DNA of 64,000 nucleotides from Aestuariivivens marinum (GTDB lineage: Bacteria; Bacteroidota; Bacteroidia; Flavobacteriales; Flavobacteriaceae). The notes under the pieces are model-generated. The model was not told the DNA's origin, did not search any database, and saw only the letters and a program-made list of their open reading frames with translations. Location of the stretch: the NCBI RefSeq assembly GCF_022662175.1, contig NZ_JAKMCR010000002.1, forward strand, positions 372,001 through 436,000, given 5' to 3'. Within the stretch, counting starts at the first letter, position 1. Each line of letters starts with the position of its first letter. The position numbers and the translations under genes were made by a program. Shown here one piece after another: positions 18,728 to 27,485 of this stretch.

Positions 18728-19747
18728 ATGCATCCGTATAAAATACATAGGTTTTTTTTAATTGTGGGATTGATGCTATTTTACATAAATTCAGTTCAAT
18801 CTCAAGACACAACCTATGTAGAAATCCTAGATTTTAATGCTACCAATTCCGTAAGTTGGGTCAACCAAATTCCATCATTAAAAGAAGATAATAAAAAAAC
18901 TAAAAAAGGCTGGTTCAAACGCTTGCTCCTGGGTAAAAGTGAGATAACCGCCTTGCAAAAACCTGTTGGGGTGATTGGTTTTGACCATGAAGAGGGTATC
19001 ATCTTCGATCAGGGTCATGGTACGATCTTTATCGCTAAAGACAACAAATTAGAAATTCCAAAATTTTTACGAAAAGAAGCGTCCTATTTCCCCTCATTAG
19101 TTGGGGCCTGTATCCTGCCAGACAACCGTATATTATTCACCGATTCCAAACTCAATAAAATTTTTGTTTTTTCAGCAGACCGTAAACAGGTTACAGAACT
19201 TAACAATAGTTTAGAGCTTACCCAACCTACCGGTATTGCCTTTAACAAAAGCAACAATCAAATTTGGGTAATAGAAACAGGGGCACATCGTATATCCATT
19301 TTAGATATTACGGGCAAACGCATAAAAGCTTTTGGACTACGTGGTCATGGTCCAGGTGAATTTAATTATCCAACGTCTATTTGTATAGGTTCTGATGAAA
19401 AAGCGTACATCGTGGATGCTTTAAATTATCGTGTCCAGATTTTTGATACTCATGGCACGTTTATTTTTGAATTTGGTGAAAATGGCAACGGTTCCGGTTT
19501 TTTTGCGAGTCCCAAAGGGATTGCTTCCGATAGTTATGGTAACATCTATGTCGTGGATGCCCTATTTCATACCGTTCAAATTTTTGACAATCGGGGCAAT
19601 TACCTCTATAATTTTGGTGCCCAGGGCCGTGATATCAATCAGTTTTGGATGCCATCGGGCATATTTATAGACAAAAATAATCACATCTATATTGCCGACA
19701 GTTATAACTCCAGAGTACAGGTATTTGATTTAAACTATATGGAATGA
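18728..19747 (+). CDS. Secreted NHL-repeat beta-propeller protein
   Basis: 339 residues from the ATG giving MHPYKIHRFFLIVGL; an upstream TTG would lengthen the signal peptide without merit. After the signal peptide, NHL blades repeat at ~45-residue intervals (IWVIETGAHRISILD, AYIVDALNYRVQIFD, IYVVDALFHTVQIFD, IYIADSYNSRVQVFD), consistent with a six-bladed propeller. No Cys-lipobox, so probably periplasmic or exported. Its stop overlaps the start of the dodecaheme gene (ATGA), implying translational coupling. NHL proteins also accompany multiheme cytochromes in Geobacter-type electron-transfer loci; a scaffold role is inferred. Confidence 0.88.
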   Translation: MHPYKIHRFFLIVGLMLFYINSVQSQDTTYVEILDFNATNSVSWVNQIPSLKEDNKKTKKGWFKRLLLGKSEITALQKPVGVIGFDHEEGIIFDQGHGTIFIAKDNKLEIPKFLRKEASYFPSLVGACILPDNRILFTDSKLNKIFVFSADRKQVTELNNSLELTQPTGIAFNKSNNQIWVIETGAHRISILDITGKRIKAFGLRGHGPGEFNYPTSICIGSDEKAYIVDALNYRVQIFDTHGTFIFEFGENGNGSGFFASPKGIASDSYGNIYVVDALFHTVQIFDNRGNYLYNFGAQGRDINQFWMPSGIFIDKNNHIYIADSYNSRVQVFDLNYME

Positions 19748-21441
19748 AACGATTGATTTTTATAATAATTGGCTTAATTATTTTTCCTTTATACCCCATA
19801 ATGGCACAAGGAAGAGTAGATCAATCACGCCATAATTTATCCGCTTCAGGAAGAGGAAACATTAAATCATTGGACGATTCCAGGGTCTGTATATTTTGCC
19901 ATACGGCCCATTCTGCAAATCCAAAGGCCCCTCTATGGAATCGCAATAAATCTGGAAGAATATATACTTTATATAACAGTTCTACACTGGATGCCAAACC
20001 GGGACAGCCCGATGGCAGTTCCATGTTATGCCTGTCCTGCCATGACGGGACTGTGGCCTTGGGCAATACCTATAAAAACCCCAACAGCATGTCATTTTCC
20101 CATAGCATGACCAAGCGGGGTAATTTGGGTACCGATCTGTCCGACGACCATCCCATATCATTTATTTACGATGCATCTCTGGTGGCTACAGATGGCCAAC
20201 TAAAAGACCCAGTAACTTTAGGTCGTAATGTATTGGATCATAACAGCAAGCTGCAATGTACAGCTTGCCACGATCCGCATAAAGATGTGGATGGCAATTT
20301 TTTAAAGCACAGCAACGAATTTTCTGAGCTCTGCTTTACCTGCCATGACACCAACTATTGGAGTAATAGCAGCCATAATACGGCTACAGCCAACTGGAAC
20401 GGTATTGCTCCAAATCCATGGTCGCATATGGATGCGCCCTATAATTCAGTAATGCAAAATGGCTGTTCCAATTGCCATGATACCCACAATGCCAATGGTA
20501 AAGAACGCCTATTGAAACGGGAAGCCGAAGAAGACAACTGTCTGGATTGTCATAATGGTAACACGGCCAAATCCAATATTCAAGCCGATTTGACTAAACC
20601 CTACCGTCACGATGTGTATGCCTACACCGGTATTCATGACCCTGTGGAGTCCAATTTTAATAAAACCAAGCATGTAGAATGTGTGGATTGCCACAATGCC
20701 CATGCCAGTAATGAATTACCGGCACAGGCCCCTTTTGTAAGTGGTGCCAATGCCAATGTTAAAGGGATTAGCCAGTCGGGTATGGAAATATTTCCTGCTG
20801 TAAACGAATATGAAATCTGTTTTAAATGCCATGCCGATAATCCTGTAACGCCACAGCATACCCTACGGTATTTGGGCTCTGCAAATACACGTTTGGATTT
20901 CGACCCCAACAACGTCTCTATGCATCCGGTTATACAAGAGGGGAAAAACCCTAATCCAAGAGGTCTTATAGAGCCCTATAACGCCAACAGTAAAATTTAT
21001 TGTTCGTCCTGTCATGCCAGTGATGGTAAAAATGCACCTGCAGGACCCCATGGCTCTATTTATCCCAGAATTTTAAAGGCCAACTACAATACAGAGATTA
21101 CGCCGCAATTGGGTAAAAGCTGGCCATCGCTTATACAGGCTAATTTCACCTTGTGTTTTGAGTGTCACGAAATCAATAGTGTAACCAACATCCATACCCA
21201 AATCAGTGAGGGCCATTTTATGGAGACTATAGGCTGTAATGCCTGCCATGACCCCCATGGTTATGAAGGCGGTACCTTAAGTGAAAATGCCTATGGTATT
21301 AATTTCGACCAAAGCGTGATACAGCCCAACCCTATAAATGGCCGTATGATCGACCTCGATCAAAAGAAATGTTTTATGACCTGCCATGACCCCCGTGGTG
21401 TGGTGAATTATACCCATAAAGCCGAAGGCGACGATTACTAA
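19744..21441 (+). CDS. Dodecaheme secreted cytochrome c
   Basis: 565 residues with a signal peptide (LIFIIIGLIIFPLYPIMAQ). Eleven CXXCH motifs start near residues 49, 96, 172, 197, 241, 266, 313, 359, 420, 471 and 498. A twelfth motif is CX3CH (C543 FMT C547 H). Residues 30-201 are clearly homologous to the stand-alone tetraheme protein encoded downstream: same order SRHNLS, CHTAH, APLW, CLSCHDG, DHPISF, CHDPH, and the second heme falls at residue 96 in both. The rest is an octaheme extension. It probably acts at or outside the outer membrane. No lipobox and no T9SS tail, so its location is unresolved. Confidence 0.9.
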   Translation: MKRLIFIIIGLIIFPLYPIMAQGRVDQSRHNLSASGRGNIKSLDDSRVCIFCHTAHSANPKAPLWNRNKSGRIYTLYNSSTLDAKPGQPDGSSMLCLSCHDGTVALGNTYKNPNSMSFSHSMTKRGNLGTDLSDDHPISFIYDASLVATDGQLKDPVTLGRNVLDHNSKLQCTACHDPHKDVDGNFLKHSNEFSELCFTCHDTNYWSNSSHNTATANWNGIAPNPWSHMDAPYNSVMQNGCSNCHDTHNANGKERLLKREAEEDNCLDCHNGNTAKSNIQADLTKPYRHDVYAYTGIHDPVESNFNKTKHVECVDCHNAHASNELPAQAPFVSGANANVKGISQSGMEIFPAVNEYEICFKCHADNPVTPQHTLRYLGSANTRLDFDPNNVSMHPVIQEGKNPNPRGLIEPYNANSKIYCSSCHASDGKNAPAGPHGSIYPRILKANYNTEITPQLGKSWPSLIQANFTLCFECHEINSVTNIHTQISEGHFMETIGCNACHDPHGYEGGTLSENAYGINFDQSVIQPNPINGRMIDLDQKKCFMTCHDPRGVVNYTHKAEGDDY

Positions 21442-22200
21442 CGTCATGGCGAGCCTTTCGACTGCGCTCAAGACAAGCTACACGAAGCCATCCCATGAAC
21501 AGAACCGTCATTGTGAGCCCTTGTAAAGGGCGTGGCAATCTCATAAACAGGAACTCCAGACAAACAGACTGCCACGTCGCCATTGCATTAGGCTCCTCGC
21601 AGTGACCAAATGAAAACGTCATTGTGAGCCCTTATAGAGGGCGTGACAATCTCATGAAAAGGAACTCCACACAAACAGACTGCCACGTCGCCATTGCATT
21701 AGGCTCCTCGCAGTGACCAAATGAAAACGTCATTGTGAGCCCTTATAGAGGGCGTGACAATCCCTTGAACAGAAACGTCATTGTGAGCCCTTATAGAGGG
21801 CGTGACAATCCCTTGAACAGAAACGTCATTGCGAGCCCTTGAAAAGGGCGTGACAATCCCATGAACAGGAACTCCAGACAAAAAGACTGCCACGTCGCCA
21901 TTGCCTTGGGCTCCTCGCAGTGACGTCATTGTGAGCCCTTGTAAAGGGCGTGACAATCCCTTGAACAGAAACGTCATTGTGAGCCCTTGTAAAGGGCGTG
22001 ACAATCCCATGAACAGGAACTCCAAACAAACAGACTGCCACGTCGCCATTGCCTTGGGCTCCTCGCAGTGAAGTCATCACGAGGCACGTAGTAACGAAGT
22101 GATCTCCTTATAGTTAGTTCGGTACTCCCAATTAGGAGACTGCTTCGCTCACTGCGCTCGCTCGCAGTGACGTCATGGCAAGCACTTAACAATCTCAAGA
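21442..22200. repeat. Array of ~10 palindromic intergenic repeats
   Basis: Units begin CGTCATTGTGAGCCCTT, fold with AAGGGCGTGACAAT into a hairpin, and come in two forms. Short 48-bp units start at 21728, 21776 and 21924. Long units of ~100-111 bp start at 21506, 21617, 21824 and 21972 and add an arm ending GCTCCTCGCAGTGAC. Divergent copies start at 21442, 22072 and 22171. The array fills the gap after the dodecaheme gene and could act as a terminator or mRNA-stabilising block. It resembles the REP-like 'GTCATTGCGAG' elements scattered in many bacterial genomes. Reading frames inside it are spurious. Confidence 0.9.
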
Positions 22201-22643
22201 GAAAACCTAACGAATCCCCCTACATTTTTTACACCGTTTTAAAGTATAATGTATTGATAATGAATATAATAAAAGACGTTTTTATCCGATTTAATTTCAC
22301 AAAAAATTAGGAGCCAACTAGAAGAATTGAACAATTTTAAGGCTTATTTAAATTCATTATAAACAACATAATACATTGATTTACAGCATTTTACAAAATT
22401 GCTAAAAACAGGTGTTTTTCACAAAAAAAAAGTGTCGCTCTAAGGGCAAACAACAGTGCTTGTATATTACTGTTTTTCAATGTTTTACAGGTGTTTTAAA
22501 AAAAGTGTCGCTAAAAATAGCGATAAGCAGGAAACATGATTTTTGTCATGTTTTTTTGTGGGTATGCTGGTTATATTCATAACAATTAATTAACATTTTT
22601 TTAATAAATACATGTATATATAAAAAACTTAAATTTAAGTATT
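22201..22643. other. Long leader/promoter region of the tetraheme gene
   Basis: No coding sequence. It contains a direct repeat: ACAGGTGTTTT followed by A-tract and GTGTCGCT at 22408-22439 and again at 22487-22512. It also has a small hairpin CGCTA / TAGCG at 22510-22523, and then the Crp/Fnr box and -7 element listed separately. Confidence 0.6.
22537..22579 (+). promoter_or_regulatory. Crp/Fnr-type box and -7 element, tetraheme cytochrome gene
   Basis: Dyad TGATTTTTGTCA (22537-22548), extended to ACATGA-N6-TCATGT. After 23 bases comes TATATTCA (22572-22579). The ATG lies 64 bases further on. Confidence 0.65.
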
Positions 22644-23297
22644 ATGAAAACAACAAAATCTTTATTTTTAACACTGGCACTTGCATTAACAGGTACATTT
22701 GCATTTGCTCAAAACGGTACTATTACTGGATCTGCTCACGATTTTAAAGCTGAAGGTTGGTCTGGAGGTGAAATATGTAAAGTTTGCCATACCCCTCACA
22801 ACGCTCTTCATAGTGATCAAGGTGCACCATTATGGGACCATTTGGTTACAACTGAAACTTTTACTCCTTATGCAGATACAGGAACTTTAGATGCAACTGT
22901 AGGAGTTCCAACTGGTACATCAAAATTATGTTTATCATGTCATGATGGCGTAACGAATGTTGATGCATTTGGTGGAGATGCAGGTACTGGTAATATTTCT
23001 ACACTTTTTACAGGTACTACTGCAAGTTTAGGGGTAAACTTAACAACACACCATCCTATTTCTTTAACATATAATGCGACTTTAGCGACAACTGATGGTG
23101 GTTTGCATAACCCAACAACTACAGATAGTGGAATAACTGCACAAATTGATGATGATATGCTTTTCGGAACAGGAAATGATCAATTGGAATGTGCGTCTTG
23201 CCATGATGTTCATAATAACGGACCATCAGGAGTTAGTTTTCTGTTAGTTAAAACTAATGCTGATAGTGCATTATGTTTAACCTGTCATAACAAATAA
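22644..23297 (+). CDS. Secreted tetraheme cytochrome c
   Basis: 217 residues: signal peptide (LFLTLALALTGTFAFAQ) and four CXXCH motifs at residues 45-49, 96-100, 183-187 and 211-215, with further His (SAHDF, CHTPH, THHPIS, CHDVH) able to serve as second axial ligands. Small, abundant-looking and independently transcribed: own promoter box, strong terminator and a codon choice more uniform (AT-rich third positions) than the neighbouring genes. Size and heme number recall tetraheme extracellular cytochromes such as OmcE, which polymerise into filaments, but no alignment was possible. It shares its whole fold with the first 200 residues of the dodecaheme protein upstream. Confidence 0.9.
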   Translation: MKTTKSLFLTLALALTGTFAFAQNGTITGSAHDFKAEGWSGGEICKVCHTPHNALHSDQGAPLWDHLVTTETFTPYADTGTLDATVGVPTGTSKLCLSCHDGVTNVDAFGGDAGTGNISTLFTGTTASLGVNLTTHHPISLTYNATLATTDGGLHNPTTTDSGITAQIDDDMLFGTGNDQLECASCHDVHNNGPSGVSFLLVKTNADSALCLTCHNK

Positions 23298-23313
23298 TTA
23301 TAACTTAGAGTTG

Positions 23314-23347
23314 AAAAAAAGGCAAATTTTATTTGCCTTTTTTTTTT
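23314..23347 (+). terminator. Rho-independent terminator after the tetraheme gene
   Basis: AAGGCAAA / TTTGCCTT stem with a 4-6 nt loop and a run of at least ten T, ending 50 bases after the stop codon. Confidence 0.9.
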
Positions 23348-23402
23348 GCCTTAACAAGTTTTAAAAATTTGGTGTTTATAGATACTTTTAAAGTTCTTAA
23401 GT

Positions 23403-23445
23403 TGACTTTTGTCATACTTTTTGGAATTAGTAATAGGTACCTTTA
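23403..23445 (+). promoter_or_regulatory. Crp/Fnr-type box and -7 element, conduit operon
   Basis: Perfect-core dyad TGACTTTTGTCA (23403-23414), 23 bases, then TACCTTTA (23438-23445), 48 bases before the start of the NHL lipoprotein gene. Confidence 0.7.
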
Positions 23446-23493
23446 CATAATATGTAACAGCGTAAACTTAAAGTAAAAAAACAGGTTAAAAGT

Positions 23494-24582
23494 ATGAAGA
23501 CTCCTATTATCTTTTTCAAATATATTATAATTGGCATAAGTATGTTTTTGGTAGTATTTTCTTGTGCACCAAAAATATCCAGTACTAAAGTAACACCCCA
23601 AAACAAACCTATTTTTTATCCTAAGTATGCAGATACTGCTCGTATACAATTTTTAAGAGCCTTTAGTAAATCTACAGATATTACACCCAAACAATCGGCA
23701 TTCAAAGCATCTATATTGGGAGAGGAAATGGTTTTTGAAATTGGAAAACCTTATGGGATTAGCATGGCAAAAGGCAAAATATATATTTGCGATTTAAATA
23801 GTAATAAAATAGTCATTTTAGACATTGAAAACAAAACATTTAACTCAATACAACCCACACTAAAAAAAGGTTTTGCACAGGCTATTAATATGTTTGTTGA
23901 CAGTGAAGGCTTCATCTATTTGGCCAACCCTTTACAACGTGTAATCTCTGTATATGATGTCAATTTTAATTATATTACAGAATTTGGAAAAAAAGTAAAT
24001 TTTAGACCTGTTGATGTTGCTGTTACAAATGATAAAATTTATGTGGTTGACATTCAAAATAACCGCGTCAACATCTTTGATAAAACCACCAAAGCCTTTT
24101 TAAGCTATTTTCCCAATAGTGTGGTCGGCAATGACGACTGGCTATATTCAGCTAGCGCAATAAGTATTTCAAACAATAATATATATATTACTGATACTGG
24201 TGATTATTCACTTAAAATCTATTCCCTAAAGGGTGAGTTTATAAAAAAAATGGGGAATATAGGCGACGGTTTAGGTCAGTTTTCAAGGCCCAAAGGCAAT
24301 GCGGTTGATCAAGACGACAATGTGTATGTATTGGATGCCGCCTTTGAAAATGCCCAGCTGTTTAATAAAAACGGCCAGTTATTGATGTTTTTTGGTGGGC
24401 CCTATAAAGGGCCAGGGGATATGTACCTGCCTGCCCAAATTACTATTGATTACGACAATATCCACTATTTTGAACATTTGGTGGATAAACGCTATAAACT
24501 ATTGTATTTAATACTGGTCACCAACCAGTATGGTCCAGATAAAGTCTCAGTCTATGGCAGAATAGAACTTAAGGAACAATGA
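23494..24582 (+). CDS. NHL-repeat beta-propeller lipoprotein
   Basis: 362 residues. The lipobox FSCAP near residue 27 marks a lipoprotein. NHL-type blades follow (PYGISMAKGKIYICDLNSNK, IYVVDIQNNRVNIFD, IYITDTGDYSLKIYS, VYVLDAAFENAQLFN). First gene of a four-gene rightward operon (NHL lipoprotein, nonaheme lipoprotein, beta-barrel, undecaheme cytochrome), downstream of its own Crp/Fnr-type box. It may cap or scaffold the outer-membrane cytochrome conduit. Propellers bind proteins and other ligands without defined chemistry, so the role remains inferred. Confidence 0.88.
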   Translation: MKTPIIFFKYIIIGISMFLVVFSCAPKISSTKVTPQNKPIFYPKYADTARIQFLRAFSKSTDITPKQSAFKASILGEEMVFEIGKPYGISMAKGKIYICDLNSNKIVILDIENKTFNSIQPTLKKGFAQAINMFVDSEGFIYLANPLQRVISVYDVNFNYITEFGKKVNFRPVDVAVTNDKIYVVDIQNNRVNIFDKTTKAFLSYFPNSVVGNDDWLYSASAISISNNNIYITDTGDYSLKIYSLKGEFIKKMGNIGDGLGQFSRPKGNAVDQDDNVYVLDAAFENAQLFNKNGQLLMFFGGPYKGPGDMYLPAQITIDYDNIHYFEHLVDKRYKLLYLILVTNQYGPDKVSVYGRIELKEQ

Positions 24583-24652
24583 AGCAATGGGGCTATTGGT
24601 TATAAAATTTAAAACCCCGCAAAGCTCTTAATAGTCTAATTTGGTGAACACC

Positions 24653-25507
24653 ATGACTAAAAAAATATATAATATAGTTTTTAAAGTTCTTGTTTGTACC
24701 ATAGTTATGATTTCGTGTAGCCCCAAAAGCAGTTATCATTTTAAAAGCTTTTTTTTTGATGGGGTACCAGATCCAATTAATGAAAATTCAATAATTGCTA
24801 ATATAAATAGTATTGATTCTACAGGATTTAAAAAACGAGATAGTATTTTAGAACAAGCCAAGTCTAAAGAAATTTATCATCCACCTTTTCAGGAAAAAAA
24901 GTGTAAGACTTGTCATCAAAAGTATAAGCGTAGTGAATCCATGGCTAATAATAAAGCCTTATGTTATACCTGTCATGACCAATTTGAATACACCTATCAA
25001 ACTTTACATGGACCTGTGGATTTTGGCCATTGCACCCAATGCCATAACCCCCATAAATCAAAATATGAGGGGCTCTTAACACAAAACGATAACCAACTCT
25101 GTTTGGAATGTCACGACCAATCCTATTTACTGCAAACCAGTATCCATAATAGGCTTGATGAGACGCAACAATGTTTAAACTGTCATAACCCCCACGGTGC
25201 TAACACCCGATTTTTATTGACCCAGAACAGTTGTTTTGGATGTCATGACAATTATAACAGCAAATTCAATAATGTGCATGGCCCTGTAGCGGCAGGCTTG
25301 TGTGTCAATTGCCATGAAGACCATAATTCCAAACAGCCCCATTTACTAACCAATACAACCAATGCCCTGTGCCTAAACTGCCATAACGCCCAAGACCTCA
25401 ACAAGACAAGTACCCATAAAGAAACCAATACAAAATCGTGTACTACTTGCCATAATCCACATGGAGGTTCTAACCACTATCTCTTAAATAAAACCGCACT
25501 GCAATGA
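24653..25507 (+). CDS. Nonaheme cytochrome c lipoprotein
   Basis: 284 residues from the ATG giving MTKKIYNIVFKVL; a TTG twelve bases earlier is less likely. Lipobox MISCSP around residue 20. Nine CXXCH motifs: CKTCH, CYTCH, CTQCH, CLECH, CLNCH, CFGCH, CVNCH, CLNCH, CTTCH, most in the paired CX2CH...CHNPH pattern of NrfB/MtrA-like chains. The stop overlaps the start of the barrel gene (ATGA), implying coupled synthesis. As a lipoprotein beside a barrel and a soluble multiheme protein it is the best candidate for the outer-face (or periplasmic-face) anchored cytochrome of the conduit. Confidence 0.92.
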   Translation: MTKKIYNIVFKVLVCTIVMISCSPKSSYHFKSFFFDGVPDPINENSIIANINSIDSTGFKKRDSILEQAKSKEIYHPPFQEKKCKTCHQKYKRSESMANNKALCYTCHDQFEYTYQTLHGPVDFGHCTQCHNPHKSKYEGLLTQNDNQLCLECHDQSYLLQTSIHNRLDETQQCLNCHNPHGANTRFLLTQNSCFGCHDNYNSKFNNVHGPVAAGLCVNCHEDHNSKQPHLLTNTTNALCLNCHNAQDLNKTSTHKETNTKSCTTCHNPHGGSNHYLLNKTALQ

Positions 25508-27462
25508 GACCGTTAAGAGTGATTATAGTAGGTTTAATGATTATGGGTATAGGTTATGCCCAGGATACAGAGTATCAGCCTGCCTTCTGGAACCTGATGG
25601 ACCTTAATGGCAAAATAGAACTCTTGGGCACCTATAGAATAGTCAATTCTCAAATTAGTATAACTCGTAATAAGATTGAAAACACCTTCTGGTCCGGTCG
25701 ATTGGATGTGGATACCCAATCGTATGTCTGGCACCCTAATTTTATGGTCTTAAATGTGGGTGGCACCTATTTCCCGGGTGCCGGGCAAAACAGCTCGTTA
25801 CTACAACCCGATTTTGCCATAGAGTCCGTGTCCCAACAATTACGATTGAGCACCACAATTTTTAGAAAAAAACAATTGAATTATCGTGCATTTTTTAATT
25901 ATAGCAATTCTTACTCGAACGCTGAAAACATCAATGAAAATAAAAATTACAATTTTGATTTTGGAGGCAATATCACTTTTAGAAATAAATTTGCACCATT
26001 ACGATTTAATTATTTAAATTTTGATAGACAGCAAGAGCAAAAATTTTTTAACCGTACCTTTATAAATAAAGGTGATGAGCTTACCTTAAACACTAAAACA
26101 TCCTTTAGTGATTTTGATAGTCATGATGTAAAATTTTCACATCGAAATTTAACCAATGAGCTTTTAGGGGTATATAAAAACATTTTAAATAGTACAACAA
26201 TAAATTTAAATGATCGCATTTATTTTGACTCAAAGAAAAGTAAGTTCTTTAGCTCATACATATCATACTTGGATATAACTGGTGTTAATGCATATAAACG
26301 CTTCAGTGTAAACGAAAATTTAATATATACCTTACCCAACAATTTTAATTTTACTGGCAGTTTTAATTTTAATAACATAGAACAAAACAGTCAAAAGATT
26401 GATAACATTAACTACTCTGGTGTTATAAGACATAAACTCTATGAGAGCGTAGACTCTTATATCGGCTATGAATCCAGAACCATCAAACAAACGGCATTTA
26501 ATGAAACCTCCAACTTTGTAAGGGCTGGTTTTACCTATACCAAAAAGCTTCCTTTTAAAAGCAATCTAACTTTATCCTATAATTATGCTCTAAACAAACT
26601 GGACAGGGACAGTAAACCTATTAATATATCTTATTTTAATGAATCTGTTGTGTTAAGCGACACAGAAGTAACCCTAATACCCTACCCCAATGTCTTAAAA
26701 GAGACTATTATAGTAAAGGATATTTCAGGGAGCTTGATTTACCAGGAAAATGTAGATTATATCATTATTGAAAACAACAACTTTTATCAGATACAACGTC
26801 TGCCGGGTGGCCTGATCCCCAACAACACCCAGGTGTACCTCGATTTTATAACCCAAAGTTTGGGCAGTTTCAATTACATATCAACAAACCATAGGTTTAG
26901 TTCGCAACTCAGTTTCTATAATAATTTGGTCAATGTGTATTACAGGCACTTTAATTTAGATTATAATGATGTTAATGTTACCAATACCAATATTTTAAAT
27001 TATACCAATCAAAACGTCATTGGGGTACAGCTTCATTATGATGGTATTGAATTGGGTGCCGAAAAGGACCACTATAATTCTACTATTGTACCCTATAAAC
27101 TCAACGCCTATTTTTTAAATATCAATGGCAGGTTAAATAAAAAGTTAACTTATGTCATTAATGCCAATGTGAGGGATTATGATATGATTGGTGAGGAAGG
27201 CAGAACGCAGCTATTTGTGAATGCTTCAGGTAATTTAGCGTATCAGTTTAATCATACTACCAAGTTAATTGGCACGGCAGGTTACCGGAAACAGGAAGGC
27301 GAGGGCATTGATCTGGATCTGTTCACCTCCAGGGCCGAATTTTCTACCTCGTTCAATAAATTAACGATAAGCATCTCGGCAGATCTTTACAGAAGACACT
27401 ATTTGCTTACAGAAGACTATAATTTTAGCGCCATTAACCTAAAAGTCACCAGAATTTTTTAA
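25504..27462 (+). CDS. Outer-membrane beta-barrel, putative porin of a porin-cytochrome conduit
   Basis: 652 residues: signal peptide (VIIVGLMIMGIGYAQ) then almost continuous alternating hydrophobic/polar strands with aromatic girdles and Asn/Ser/Tyr-rich loops, ending in a C-terminal Phe (LKVTRIF), the usual barrel-insertion signal. The length would fit a large MtrB/PioB-sized barrel. I see no CXXC at the N-terminus as in proteobacterial MtrB and no TonB-receptor plug. Translationally coupled to the nonaheme lipoprotein gene and followed by the undecaheme gene. This order (anchored cytochrome, barrel, soluble cytochrome) is that of known trans-outer-membrane conduits. Homology to MtrB was not tested. 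Confidence 0.8.
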   Translation: MRPLRVIIVGLMIMGIGYAQDTEYQPAFWNLMDLNGKIELLGTYRIVNSQISITRNKIENTFWSGRLDVDTQSYVWHPNFMVLNVGGTYFPGAGQNSSLLQPDFAIESVSQQLRLSTTIFRKKQLNYRAFFNYSNSYSNAENINENKNYNFDFGGNITFRNKFAPLRFNYLNFDRQQEQKFFNRTFINKGDELTLNTKTSFSDFDSHDVKFSHRNLTNELLGVYKNILNSTTINLNDRIYFDSKKSKFFSSYISYLDITGVNAYKRFSVNENLIYTLPNNFNFTGSFNFNNIEQNSQKIDNINYSGVIRHKLYESVDSYIGYESRTIKQTAFNETSNFVRAGFTYTKKLPFKSNLTLSYNYALNKLDRDSKPINISYFNESVVLSDTEVTLIPYPNVLKETIIVKDISGSLIYQENVDYIIIENNNFYQIQRLPGGLIPNNTQVYLDFITQSLGSFNYISTNHRFSSQLSFYNNLVNVYYRHFNLDYNDVNVTNTNILNYTNQNVIGVQLHYDGIELGAEKDHYNSTIVPYKLNAYFLNINGRLNKKLTYVINANVRDYDMIGEEGRTQLFVNASGNLAYQFNHTTKLIGTAGYRKQEGEGIDLDLFTSRAEFSTSFNKLTISISADLYRRHYLLTEDYNFSAINLKVTRIF

Positions 27463-27485
27463 CTTTATACATAACCACTAAAATC

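Noticed and set aside
21374-22198. Several leftward reading frames of 74-116 codons over the repeat array
   Set aside because: They are translations of the palindromic repeats (recurring WQSVCLEFLF), overlap each other and the end of the dodecaheme gene, and have no domain.
21442-22200. Possible CRISPR array
   Set aside because: Units are themselves palindromic, of two lengths, with no unique equal-sized spacers, and no cas genes are near. A REP-like intergenic array explains it.
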